DNA of 64,000 nucleotides, taken from NCBI RefSeq assembly GCF_000003195.3, contig NC_012877.2:12069106-12133105 (forward strand), given 5' to 3'. This stretch comes from Sorghum bicolor (Eukaryota > Streptophyta > Magnoliopsida > Poales > Poaceae). A model generated the notes under the pieces. That model was not told where the DNA came from and ran no database searches. It was given only the letters and a program-made list of their open reading frames with translations. Position numbers and translations under genes: made by a program. Shown here in pieces: positions 19,271-31,372 of the stretch (within the stretch, counting starts at the first letter, position 1; each line of letters opens with the position of its first letter).

Positions 19271-22200
19271 CTACAAACAATACAAATGATCATCGTTGTT
19301 TAGAATAAGAGTTTCATTGCCGTTGAAGTGAAACTCGCCGTTTGGATTGATCACTTGGTCGCGGAGAAATCCTGCTATCGTCTCTTGGATAGCTTTGATT
19401 CGGTCTTGTTGTAGGACCTTTTCCCTCAACCATTCCGTCTTTAATTTGAAATAAATAAAAAAGGTATTAGTTATCTAAGTTATTCAATATAATTCAGGAG
19501 ATAATGAAAAGAGACATGTAACGTGCTCTGAGCGTCTCTGTGGGTGTTTGATTGACTTGTGTCATCATGAATTTGCACACGTAGTATGCACATAGATTGT
19601 TCCCCCCTTCTTGTCTTAAACACCACTGTACGATATATATATAAAAATTATTCACGACCACAACAATAAGAAGGCTAAAAGTTAGCGAAAGTTTGCTAGC
19701 TAGTAGAACTTACTTGTGGATGTATTATGTTAAGCGGCGCTTTACATCCACTGAGATGTTCACGGTCAATGAATCTTTCCCAAACCCTACATACAGCCAT
19801 TGTAGATCGTGAACTAATAATTACAGAGTCATATTATGATATTCTTCTAGCTGAGATCGATATTACATACCTTTGAATAATGTTTACCATTTGTTGATAA
19901 TTTTCTTGTGGTTTTCTCATGAAGTCAAAGATTATCAACCGGTTCTTGGGAATTTCAATGACCATGAGTATCCAGTGAAAGCTGTTTACACACAAATATA
20001 TATATAGTCAGTCCTATAATGTAAAATAAAATATGCATGCACTTAATAACTATATAACTCACTCAAAGTTGAAGGGGAAGAGTATTTTTTGTTTTTCTTT
20101 TTGGTTCACAAAGAACCTCATAAGATTGGTGCAGATTTCTGTCTCATGAGCTGCTGTCCACACTGCCTGCGGAGCCTTGAAAACAATATAAGGGTCAACG
20201 AACCCAATACTATTGTCATTTCTCATTCTGAGCTCTCTCATTTGGTGCCTGCATATATACATACAAATCCTAAGTGTGTAAGGATTATATACATGTAATT
20301 AAAGAAGTTAGAAGTATAATAAAAAGAAAAAAATACTTACAGACAAAAGCAGTTGACAAGAGATTTGTCGAGAGCGTCGAGGTGACATAATTGGTGCAAT
20401 TCTTCGAACTGCACGTATATGAGGTCATCTCCACGGAAGTAGTGATGTTGTCTAATACGAACAGAAATCCAATTCTCTCCCCTTTTAGATGCCTCAATGC
20501 ACCATTTGTTTAATTGCAAACATTTGTGTGCCGAGCTTGTGTAAACGCTTAGGGTCGAATAGACTCCTGCCCGGTTCATATCTTGCCCTCCATTGATCAA
20601 CTACCTCGGCTTTTTCAAATGTTTGGCATCCAAGAATGGCGGCAATTTCTTCCATATTTAAACCGCTCTGTCCAAAGTAACGCTCAAGCGAGTCTAGCTC
20701 AGACAACGCTAAGGATTTCTTTGGCATCAAGTCTTCATTTGAGCCATATTGATTTGGCACAATCAAAGGGGCACCGGTTTTGATACTTCTCCGAGCTGTG
20801 GGACCCACTTTCCTACTCTCTTCTTAGGCTGTGAAGACTTGACGAGAGACCGCTCATAGTCTGAAAGTGCTGGCTTTTTCTGAGCTTCGCGTTGCTTCTT
20901 TTGATGGTCCGCCACCTTCTGCCTCAGTTCCGATGGCTTTACATAAAAGTACGGCTTTTCTGGGTTTTGCCGCTTTTTACTATCCTCCTTCAATTTATCA
21001 AAAAATTATTTGACCTCAGCTTTGGATGCAGCAATTAACTCCTCTTCACTCTTTTCATAAGATAATTTTTCTAGCGTCTTACCTCTCTTTGCTGAGGCAG
21101 CCTTCTTTGGAGGTGGGACCGATAACTTCGGTCCTTCTTGGGCGGACCGCTTCTGACTACCTCGCTTTGGAGGCGAGGGGACCGACCGTGCACTCTTTAG
21201 AGAGGGCGGTGCAGGCGGTGGAGGTGGTGGGGCTGATCTTTTCGGCGTTGGAGAACGCGGTGGAGGAGTTGGAGACCTCGGTGCAGGAGGTGGAGATCGT
21301 GGTGGAGGCGGTGGCGAGGTCGGTGTGGCCGCCGCAGGTGTTGGAGGAGATCCAGCATTGTCACCGCCCGCAGCACTATGATGCGCTGGGGAGAGAACTG
21401 GACTTAGGTTGGAGGAGTCCCTGCAAAGAAAACAATTACAAGTTTTGTGAGCAAACTTTTTTTTAATTTCAATACATAATAAATAATATAAGATGTAAAA
21501 TCACACACAAACCTATGCTGAGGAATAATTATGAAGCGCTTGCGCCAACAAATAAATGTCTTCTCAGCTTCACCTAAGGTCTTCTCTCCGTCTCCCCCTT
21601 CTATGTCTAGAGGCACATTGCCACAACCTTTCTCAACCCTATCAACCGAGACGCTAGCATATCCACCAGGTACTGGTCAATTATGGATTCTTGGAGTTCT
21701 CGTTCGGTCGATAGGGTTGACAACAGCGATAGCCACCTTTTTTGTTGCATTTCCATCTGGTACATGCAGCTCACAGGTAGTAAAAGCCTCTGTGACATCA
21801 TCCACGGGGAAGTGTAGCTTCGTGTCATCCTGAATGGTTGGTACTTCTGTGATGCGCAGCTGCTTTTCAACTGGCCTAGGGGGCTGTGATGTACCTTGCC
21901 CTTTCGTCATTTGACTAAGTGCTGCTTGCACTTGCCTTTGAATCTCCGCCTGCATCCATTCTTCACGAGCTTTCTCGCGCTCTTCTGACTGCAGAACAAA
22001 AGCTTCAAGGCGGCGGATCCGCTCTGCCTCCTCATCCTTCTTTCTCTGGCAGCTTCTGTATGTATCTTGATCGGCTTGGAATGATTGCAGCCACGGAACT
22101 GCCCCATAGCCTCTCGTACGCCCACCGTGCTCAGGATTTTCAAGCGCATAGGTGAGTTCATCCTTCTCCCTGTTAGGCTTGAACTCACCAGACTGAACCG

Positions 22201-23246
22201 CCTCTCGTGCACGGACTAGTCTCTCTGCTGCTCTAGATATTTCTTGGCCCCAAACTAGCGCCCCGGTGTCTAGGTCCACGCTTCCCCCATGACCGTAGAA
22301 CCAATGCTTGGAGCGCTCGCTCCAATTCTTTGTTATTGTCTCGGGTGTGACCCCCCTAGCAAGCATCTTCTGTTCCATTCGTTCCCACTTAGGAACAGCA
22401 CTCTTATAACCACCTGATCCCATATGATGGTGGTATGTCTTTTTACTTGCATTCTCTTTGTTTCTATTGGCTCGTTCCTCGCCCTCTTCTGATGTTTTCT
22501 ATTGCACAAAGTCATCCCAGAAGGTCCTCAGCTTTACATATTGCTTGAGATTGAAATTTGGAGTCTTGTTTTTCTTGGCATATTTATTGTACAAAGTCTT
22601 CTTCCAATTCTGGAAGAGTACTGCCATCTTCTTCATAGTCCAGTCATAAATTCGCACCTTCAACTCTTCATCGTTGGTGTCGAAGGTGAAAACGTTTGTG
22701 ACGGCTTTCCAAACTAACTCCTTGTCACGATCAGAGACAAAACTGATCTCAGGAGCACCTCGCTTCTCTCTCCATTCACGAGCACTGATCGGTATTTGAT
22801 CTCTCACAAGATATCCACAGTGACTAACATATTTATTTGTATGTTCACCAAGTGGTCTGCCTGTAGCTATCTCAAACTCAGAGATTACATAGCGGCCCTC
22901 CAACGGCTTCTTTGGCCCTCGTGGAGGTACGCTTCTCCCCGTAGAGGTCGATCCAGAAGGCTACACGTAGATATAGAAACAAAAATACTAATTTAATAAC
23001 CAAGTAAGTCTAAAACAAGAGATGCATTAATTATATATGTTTACATTTACATACCTCACCAGTATTTTCTTCTTGTTGCTCAGGGGCATTGCCCTCTTGT
23101 TGCTCAGGGGCATTGCCCTCTTGTTGCGCAGTCGGATTGCCTTGCATGATCTCGTTGTAGTCAATAAAGAACTGACTACCGTCGTCGATCATATTTTGAA
23201 TGGCATCTTCCATATAATCAGGATCATCATAAGGACGGTCAGCCAT
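19271..23246 (-). pseudogene. TNPA-like/Ulp1 fusion gene of copy 2, broken
   Basis: Its exon structure and domain order match the copy 1 gene at 8941-12945: acidic N-terminus, Transposase_24 region, coiled-coil-like stretch, Pro-rich run, Ulp1-like domain. Stops lie at 22499-22501 (where copy 1 has Tyr), 21677-21679 (CGA to TGA) and 21006-21008 (CAA to TAA). Single-base indels lie near 20,767 (four C against five) and near 20,515. The Ulp1 segment is better kept than in copy 1: TGG stands where copy 1 has TGA, and six G keep the catalytic Cys (LCAYYVC) in frame. The Ser after the catalytic Asp is changed to Phe (FDFM). Confidence 0.85.
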
Positions 23247-23281
23247 TTTTATGTCTGCAACCATATATATATATATTCTAT

Positions 23282-24215
23282 ATAAGATAAGAAATAGTAT
23301 ACTAGAATTCATAATATACTGAATAATATACTAAAAAAATAATATACTAGAATAATATATAAAAAACAATACTAGAATAATATAGTACAAACAATAACAT
23401 ATACAAAACCCTACTAGAATAAATTTGGTGGGTAAACACTACTAGAATATATTAAGCCAAGTAATAGACTAGAATTCATAAAGTATATACTAAAATATAA
23501 TACTACAAAATAATACAAAAATAATATTAATATACTACAAATATACTATAATTTATAACAATTCAAAACACTACACATGTATACTAGCTAGAATGGAGTG
23601 CTCTAAAAATTAATACTAGAATCTTTTAAGCCAAGTAATACACTAGAATAATATACTAAAAAACAATATTAGAATAATATAGTATAAACAATAATATATA
23701 CAAAACACTACTAGAATAAATTTGGTAGGTAAACACTACTAGAATATATTAAGCCAAGTAATAGACTAGAATAATATACTAAAATTCATAAAGTATATAC
23801 TAAAATATAATACTACAAAATAATACAAGAATAATATTAATATACTATAAATATACTATAATTTATAACAATTCAAAACACTACACATGTATACTAGCTA
23901 GAATGGAGTGCTCTAAAAATTAATACTAGAATCTTTTAAGCCAAGTAATACACTAGAATAATATACTAAAAAACAATACTAGAATAATATAGTACAAACA
24001 ATAATATATACAAAACACTACTAGAATAAATTTGGTAGGTAAACACTACTAGAATATATTAAGCCAAGTAATAGACTAGAATAATATACTAAAATTCATA
24101 AAGTATATACTAAAATATAATACTACAAAATAATACAAGAATAATATTAATATACTACAAATATACTATAATTTATAACAATTCAAAACACTACACATGT
24201 ATACTAGCAGCTAGA
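23282..24215. repeat. 310-bp tandem repeat, copy 2 leader intron
   Basis: The marker CTACACATGT recurs at 23571, 23881 and 24191, an exact 310-bp period, with very similar sequence around it. About three units are present. Copy 1 has only a related 196-bp duplication here, so the array expanded after the copies diverged. Confidence 0.85.
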
Positions 24216-24362
24216 ATAATATACTAAAACTATTACATATACTAGCTAGCATTCATTACTATTACATGTATACTATAATTTTTATGTATATATATACTTA
24301 ATATACTAGCATTTTCATTATTATTTTTAGTGTATATATATATATATATACAAATCACTAAA

Positions 24363-24367
<5 letters not shown>

Positions 24368-24416
<49 letters not shown>
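24368..24416. repeat. (TA)n microsatellite
   Basis: An almost pure TA run of about 48 bp in the leader intron of copy 2. Confidence 0.9.
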
Positions 24417-24424
<8 letters not shown>

Positions 24425-24434
24425 AACTGCGCAG

Positions 24435-24864
24435 CAGTACTAGTAGTGCCATATATATATATATATATATCTATATAGGACGTGTTTCTTTTACACGCGC
24501 GTGTAGTTACTCTCATCTATGTATCTCTAGATTTAAGGTGTATATGACCGGACGAAATGTATATAGACAAAATATATGATCATACTAGACCATCTAGAGT
24601 GATATGTATGTTAAGTATGCATACATACATAGAGTATATGGTTATACTTATTGTATATAATATAGTAGTGGCATTTTAGTAATATATTTAAAATATAACT
24701 TTTTTTGAAAAATTTTCGCGTGGTAAGATCCTGAGTATCTTAATATGAGTATATAAACATACTCAAACTGATAAACAAGTATGAATACATACACAATGTA
24801 GTTTATGAAGATGAGAGTAACTACACGTACGTGTACAAAGGAATTTCCCTATATATATATATAT
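24435..24864. mobile_element. Insertion in copy 2 flanked by a 9-bp repeat
   Basis: The 9-mer ACTGCGCAG flanks this 430-bp segment at 24426-24434 and 24865-24873, the target size of Mutator-like elements. Inside, TGTAGTTACTCTCAT at about 24,505 and its reverse complement at about 24,811 form an inner inverted repeat with GTGTA arms. Clean terminal repeats at the 9-mer are not seen, so the class is uncertain. Copy 1 has no equivalent. Confidence 0.45.
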
Positions 24865-24873
24865 ACTGCGCAG

Positions 24874-25131
24874 TGATCTCGGTTTTGATCGGAGAGAGAG
24901 TGTCGCGTGTATACTTGGGGCCGGACGGCGGGCAAGACGCGCGGTGGACGGCGGCGCGCGGCGGCAGCGCTGACGGTGGTCGACGGCGGCGCTGGAGACG
25001 GTGGTGGACGGCGGCGGCGACGAGAAGGGCTCTCTGCTCGACGAACGAACGGCGGCGGCGAAGACGAAGGGCTCGGCTCGACGAAGACGAAGGAACTGTT
25101 CAGATCCAGAGCGCCTGTGCGTTTATTTAGA
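24874..25131 (-). promoter_or_regulatory. GC-rich leader of the TNPA/Ulp1 gene, copy 2
   Basis: GC-rich CGG-repeat sequence equivalent to the copy 1 leader at 7,619-7,868, strongly diverged. The TATA region beside the palindrome block reads TTTATTTAGAGG on the plus strand, so the copy 1 TATATAAG is changed here. Confidence 0.5.
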
Positions 25132-25386
25132 GGGACCCTTTAGCACCGGTCCGTGGCTGGAACCGGTGTTAAAGGGTCTTTAACACCGGCTGGTAACATG
25201 AGCCGGTGCTAAAGGGTCACCCTTTAACATCGGCTTGTGTTACCGGCCGGTGCTAAAGGGACCCTTTAGCACCGGTTCCCGCCACGCACCGGTGCTAAAG
25301 GGTCCTGCGCGCGCTAGGGCGGGCTCCTGAAATTTTCAGGACCCTTTAGCACCGGTTCCCACTATGGGCCGGTGCTAAAGGCCCTG
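25132..25386. repeat. Internal palindrome block, copy 2
   Basis: Five or so CCTTTAGCACCGG palindromes lie between the GC-rich leader and the AT-rich spacer, matching 7394-7602 of copy 1. It keeps strong palindromy although the coding regions have decayed. Confidence 0.85.
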
Positions 25387-25739
25387 TTTTTTAGTTTAGG
25401 GTTTTTCAATTGTTTATATATACAGTTTATATTATAAATTGTATATTAAATTAAATATGTTGCATAATATTTTTTAAACAGTGACATATATTGTAATTTT
25501 TTTTAATGTACACATGAAAAATTTTAACCTTAAATATCTTACTATTTTTTTATAATTTGCAATGATTTTGTAAGAAATGTTTACTATTTTGTTAATGCAA
25601 AAATATATTATTCCAATAAATTTACAAAAACTATATCCAATCAACTGGAAATCTATTTTCACATCATATTGACGTTAAACTTTTTATTTTTGTTATTTAT
25701 TACTCGGAATGCTAGTAGGGTATTGTTTTCATCAAATAA

Positions 25740-27172
25740 AAAATCTATTTATCATATAAAAATATATATCTTGATGAACACATCCTTTGACCGAACCCTA
25801 AATTATCCCAAATGGAAAAGTCATGAATACAAAGTTTGTTACACTCATCAAGTTCTACATTTTATCTAATGGTCAACTTTTCTTTTGGAAAAGTTTGAAC
25901 CACTAAATTTTGAATTTTCAGAGAATTCATGGCCACGCAGCGGTTTTAGAACCCTAGATGGTCTCGAATGGAAAAGTCATGAATACCAATATTGTTTCAC
26001 TCATCAAAATCTACATTTAATATATAGACCACTTTTGCATTTGACAAAGTTTTAGGAAGGTGTAGTTGAAAATCCACAATTGACACATATAGTTTCATAT
26101 AGTTTGTGTGAGATTCAAGAATTGGTGGGTATTATTAACTTAATCTTTCTCAAATGGAAAATTTGCGTATATAAAAAGTTTAGATCTTGATGATATCTAA
26201 CAACTTGGTATTCAAAATTTTTTCATTTTAAGTAATTTAGTTTGTCATTTGACCAAGTTTGACCAAAACCCGTCTTGGATTTTATAGAAATGTGATTATG
26301 ATTGGCTAAAAATTATCCAAATGGAAAAATGGATAATATATAAAATGTAGATCTTGATGATCTTTAACAACTTTGTATTCAAAATTTTTTCATTTGAAGT
26401 CATCAAATGACCCATTTGATCAAGTTTGATCAAAGTCAAAGCATTGGTTTTTACAAAAACACTCTTTGACCGAACCCTAAATTGTCCCAAATGGAAAAGT
26501 CATGAATACAAAGTTTGTTACATTCATCAAGTTCTACATTTTGTCTAATGATCAACTTTTCTTTTGGAAAAGTTTGAACCACTAAATTTTGAATTTTTAG
26601 AGAATTCATGGCCACGCAGCGGTTTTGGAACCCTAGATGGTCTCGAATGGAAAAGTCATGAATACCAATATTGTTCCACTCATCAAAATCTACATTTAAT
26701 ATATAGACCACTTTTGCATTTGGCAAAGTTTTAGGAAGGTGTAGTTGAAAATCCACAATTGACACATATAGTTTCATATAGTTTGTGTGAGATTCAAGAA
26801 TTGGTGGGTATTGTTAACTTAAACTTTCTCAAATGGAAAAGTTGTGTATAGAAAAAGTTTAGATCTTGATGATATCTAACAACTTGGTATTCAAAATTTT
26901 TTCATTTTAAGTAATTTAGTTTGTCATTTGACCAAGTTTGACCAAAACCCGTCTTGGATTTTATAGAAATGTGATTAGGATTGGCTAAAAATTATCCAAA
27001 TGGAAAAATGGACAATATATAAAATGTAGATCTTGATGATCTCTAACAACTTTGTATTCAAAATTTTTTCATTTGAAGTCATCAAATGGGCCATTTGATC
27101 AAGTTTGACCAAAGTCAAAGTATTGGTTTTTACAAAAACACTCTTTGACCGAACTCTAGATTGTCCCAAATG
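25740..27172 (-). repeat. 679-bp tandem repeat of copy 2
   Basis: The motif TTTGACCGAACCCTA recurs at about 25,786 and 26,465, with a close variant at about 27,145. GAGAATTCATGGCCACGCAG occurs at 25921 and 26600, exactly 679 bp apart. The third unit is cut by the deletion junction at about 27,173. Confidence 0.85.
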
Positions 27173-27175
27173 GAT

Positions 27176-28936
27176 CCGAGCAAGTTCACACAAAGATTCT
27201 TTGTCAGGTGCATCACGTCGATCGCGTTGCGGACCTCTAGGACATTCCAGTAAGGTAGCTCCCAAAATATGGATTTCTTCTTCCACATGGGTACGTGTCC
27301 CTTAGCATCCTTGGGAATAGGTTCGCTGCCTCGTCCCTTTCCAAATACCACTTTTATATCCTTGACCATTTCGAGTACATCATCCCCGGTTCGATTGAGA
27401 GGTTTGGTTCGGTGGTCTGCCTTGCCTTTAAAATGCTTGCCTTTCTTTCGTACTGGGTGGTTCACAGGAAGAAACCGACGGTGGCCAAGGTACACGACCT
27501 TTCGACATTTTTTCAAAAATACACAGTCAAGGTCTTCATAACAATGTGTGCATGCATTATATCCCTTGTTTGACTAGCCTGAAAGATTACTCAGAGCTGG
27601 CCAATAATTGATTGTTACAAACAGCAATGCTCGCAGGTCAAAGTGCTCTTGTTTGTACTCATCCCACACGCGAACTCCTGGTTTGCTCCATAAAAGTTGA
27701 AGTTCCTCAACTAATGGCCTTAGGTAGACATCTATGTCATTGCCAGGTTGCTTCGGTCCTTGGATAAGCACCGGCATCATAATAAACTTCCGCTTCATGC
27801 ATAGCCATGGAGGAAGGTTGTAGATACATAGAGTAACTGGCCAAGTGCTGTGACTACTGCTCTGCTCACCGAAAAGATTCATACCATCTGTACTTAAGGC
27901 AAACCGCAAGTTTCTAGCATCATCTGCAAAATCTAGGAATTCTCTGTCTATCGCTCTCCACTGGGATCCATCGGCAGGGTGTCTCAGCATATTGTCTATC
28001 TTACGGTCTTCTTTATGCCACCGCAACAACTTTGCATTGTCCTTATTTCTGAACAGATGTTTTAATCGTGGTATTATAGGAGCATACCATATAACCTTGG
28101 CAGGAATTTTCTTCCTATGACGTTCTTCACCCTCAACATCGCCAGGATCATCTCGTCTAATCTTATACCGTGATGCCTTACATACTGGACATGCATCCAA
28201 ATTCTCCTATTCCTCCCCACGGTAGAGGATGCAGTCATTAGGACATGCGTGTATCTTCTGAATTTCTAATCCCAAAGGGCAGACAACCTGTTTTGCTTCA
28301 TACGTAGTGGTGGGCAATTCGTTGCCTTTCAGAAGCATATTTTTTATGATCTTCAATAACTGCCCAAATGTCTTGTCAGATGTACCATTCTTTGCCTTCC
28401 AATGCAGCAATTCTAGTGTGGTACCTAGCTTTTTTTTGCTCCTTTTCAGCGGTGGGATACAGCGATTTCCTGTGGTCCTCTAGCATGCGCTCGAACTTGG
28501 CTTTCTCTTTATCACTTTCACATTCTCTTTGTGCATCACGGTTGGCATCACCAAAAGCATCATCGCCCCGATCATCTTCTGCCGCTACCTCTTCTTCATT
28601 ATCTCCCCCCATTGCAACATCATTGAAGCCACCGTACTGAGCAATAATATTTGCATGGTCCAATTCTTCTTCTTCTTCTTCACCTTCATCCATTATAATC
28701 CCGCTTTCTCCATGTTTGGTCCAACAAATATAGTTTGGTACGAAACCAGACTTTAATAAGTGTGAATGAAGAGTTCTTGAGTTAGAATATTCCGTCAAAT
28801 TCTTGCACACGGCACATGGACAGCACATGAAACCGTCCCTCTTATTTGTCTCGGCTACACTTAAGAAATAGTGCACGCCATTAATGAACTCTTCGGAGCG
28901 CCGATCGACATTATACATCCAATTACGTGTTACCAT
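27176..28936 (-). pseudogene. TNP2 transposase of copy 2, truncated
   Basis: It is homologous to residues 1 to about 590 of the copy 1 transposase, ending at NLCVNLLG, where the sequence jumps into the 679-bp repeat. The DUF4218 and DUF4216 regions are therefore absent. Further damage: a frameshift near 28,420, TAC to TAG near 28,203 and CAG to TAG near 27,572. The acidic tract has six Glu codons against ten in copy 1. It cannot encode an active enzyme. Confidence 0.9.
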
Positions 28937-29031
28937 CTGCATTAAATATAACATATATATTATGAAAACCATGCACACATATAGTTTCTCATCTTATTGC
29001 ACAACATGTCTAAGATACATAGTTGATTAAT

Positions 29032-29554
29032 TTAGGAAAGCTTGGCTACAACAAATACAATCGCAATTAGAACTAAAAAAACCAAAACTAAAATGCACTT
29101 AAGCAACATAATTAGTTCGCGTCCGATCCTAACTATAATAGATAGATCATTCGCTTGATCAACATCATTGAACTCCTTTCGTCGGCTCACTGCCTCAACA
29201 CCTTCAGCCTCAACCATCTGTGCAAAAGATTTCTTAATGTGTTCAATGTATTCTTCCTCCTAGTACCAACCTGTACATCCGCCGGTACCGTCCCACTAAA
29301 ATTAAAAGAGAGAATCAAAAATTTAATTAATATCATTTAAAAAAATATGCACATATATAAGCAAATGTCTGGAAATAACTCACATTACGATCCGGACACT
29401 TGTAGAATATACGACCCTTGTTTACTTCCTCTTTCGACACTTTGTACTCCATCAAAATCTTCTGCCCACACTTGCCACAAGTAATGAGAGGGAGTTCCGG
29501 ACGGTATCGCTTTTGAACCCGTTGAGACACCGAAGACCCGGTCACGGTTGCCAT
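29032..29554 (-). pseudogene. GRF zinc-finger/membrane protein gene of copy 2
   Basis: Two exons match 1741-2263. The first, from the ATG at 29554, is intact. In exon 2 a TGG of the WYWEE stretch has become TAG at about 29,260, which removes the end of the finger and the membrane tail. The downstream hydrophobic stretch is still recognisable. Confidence 0.75.
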
Positions 29555-30116
29555 CTACTATCCATACTCAATTTTTAAACAATTATAAATTCCACATTAG
29601 TAAACACGTATGATTAAAGAAGAACCTAATAATATCCTTTATTTATCTAGTTACTTCAACAAATCTTCTAAATTATACAATGGACATTATGTAGTAATAA
29701 AAATAAATCAAGTGATATTAACAAACCAATTAATTTGAACTATCCTACTTTCTAAGATCATAAAAAGATACTATAATTCATTCTTGCAAACTACATTAAT
29801 ACTAGGTCAACCATGAAATATGATATATATATATATATGGATACTAATTCATGTGAATGATTCAAAATAACAACGTGGATTTGAGCTAAAAATAATGGGA
29901 ACATCACAAGCCAAAAACAACATGAAAAAGACAAGAAAGACAAAAGTTAATCACCTCCAAACACGAAGAAACGATGACGGAGTCGAAGAAGATCAACAAT
30001 GGGCGTCGGAGATGAAGAACAAATGAGGAAGAAGAAGCTCCAAGAACAACAATGGTGAATGGTGCTCTCGGTTTCAAATGGGCAGAGAGGAGGAGTGATC
30101 CGGCCTATAAGCCTAT

Positions 30117-30442
30117 AAATCGGACCTTTAGAACCGGTTCAGGGACGTGCTAAAGGGTCACCCTTTAGCACCGGTTTGTGTTACAAACCGGTGCTAAAGG
30201 CTTTGCCTCGGCCCGTGGCGCTGGCCGGTGCTAAAGAGGACCCTTTAGCACCTGTTGGTAACACGAACCGGTGCTAAAGGGTCTCTGCCCCGACAGCACC
30301 TGTCACTAGCCGTTGGGCAGGACCCTTTAGCACCGGTTCGTGTTACGAACCGGTGTTAAAGGGGTCTTTAACCCCGGGCCGCAAAAAGGCCGAGGTTTTT
30401 GACCATTTTGGACATCGACCAATGCCTCATTCTGTAGCAGTG
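30117..30442. repeat. 5' subterminal palindromes and terminal repeat, copy 2
   Basis: It matches 911-1240 in reverse complement: several CTTTAGCACCGGTTTGTGTT palindromes, then a spacer, then the terminal ...CTGTAGCAGTG followed by ACA. Confidence 0.85.
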
Positions 30443-30445
30443 ACA

Positions 30446-30901
30446 TTCACAAGAGAAGAGACATGTGCAACACAAACGACATAACTCGACAAAGACACCT
30501 CCCATTTTTCGGCCCTTAGCATAATCAAACACATATCAATGTGTACTCAAATGAAAAAACCTCAAGCCTGTAAACTCTTGTGTCAATCATTCATCTGTCA
30601 TCACACATAGATGAGATGAATGCACTTTCCAACTCATCTTTTAACTTCAAAATACATATATAGAAGGTAGAATAACTCTATTCCATTGTGTCCACACTCT
30701 ACACTACGCGCACGTTGTCATCTTATTAATTGGCACGTACTCCCAACTGCCATGCTCAGTACGAAATGTCCTGTGGAGAGAAAGATGCGTCTAGCTACCT
30801 GCCACGCACCGGATGGAACGCAGTAATTACGTTCCAATCAGTCGCGTACGCATATGTGAAGCATGCAGCGTGTATCACGTTGGATCTAAACACTATAAAT
30901 A
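30446..30901 (+). promoter_or_regulatory. Upstream region and TATA box of the GDSL gene
   Basis: TATAAATA at 30894-30901 lies about 125 bp before the ATG at 31024, giving a leader of roughly 95 nt. The region starts directly at the CACTA copy 2 target duplication, so the transposon sits about 0.45 kb upstream of the TATA box and may have replaced or influenced distal promoter sequence. Confidence 0.65.
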
Positions 30902-31023
30902 CCACCCCAGGCTGCAAGCATCCCTCCTCACTCCAAAGCCATCAAACCGAGCTCGAGCTCTTAAACAATCGTCTAAGATATATAGCATCATTTTCGTTTG
31001 ATTATTAACCAGCTCTCGAAGCC

Positions 31024-31340
31024 ATGGGTACAAATGATAGAGCGGCCATTTCTCTAGTATTCTTATTCCTTGTGTGCATGGCTAGCCGCTCATCCTGCAG
31101 CTTGGGTAGCTCTGAAGTGCAGAGGCGCTCAGTAGTCCCATCGATCTACGTGTTTGGTGATTCGTTAGTCGATGTCGGAAATAACAATTTCCTGCCGCCG
31201 CCTGCGCCCCGTGCGCTATCTCCGTACGGCATCGACAGCAGCTTGACAGGGCGGTTCACGAACGGCTACAACCTTGCCGATTTAGTCGGTACATATTTAT
31301 TTATTATATATGTATATATATATGCATGCTTATGTTTTTG

Positions 31341-31372
<32 letters not shown>

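Larger units (their letters stand above)
18754..30442 (-). mobile_element. CACTA (En/Spm) DNA transposon, copy 2, internally deleted
   Basis: This is an inverted relative of copy 1. On the plus strand it begins CACTGCCACACGTTCGGG and ends CATTCTGTAGCAGTG, flanked by ACA at 18751-18753 and 30443-30445. It is 11,689 bp long. The gene order on the minus strand matches copy 1: GRF gene, TNP2 (truncated), repeat spacer, internal palindromes, TNPA/Ulp1 gene. About 2.0-2.7 kb, from mid-TNP2 into the 679-bp repeat, is deleted. All three genes carry stops or frameshifts, so it can move only if proteins come from elsewhere. Confidence 0.95.

Noticed and set aside
23282..24215. Regular repeats considered as a CRISPR-like array
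   Set aside because: The units are 310 bp and contiguous without spacers, in a plant transposon intron.
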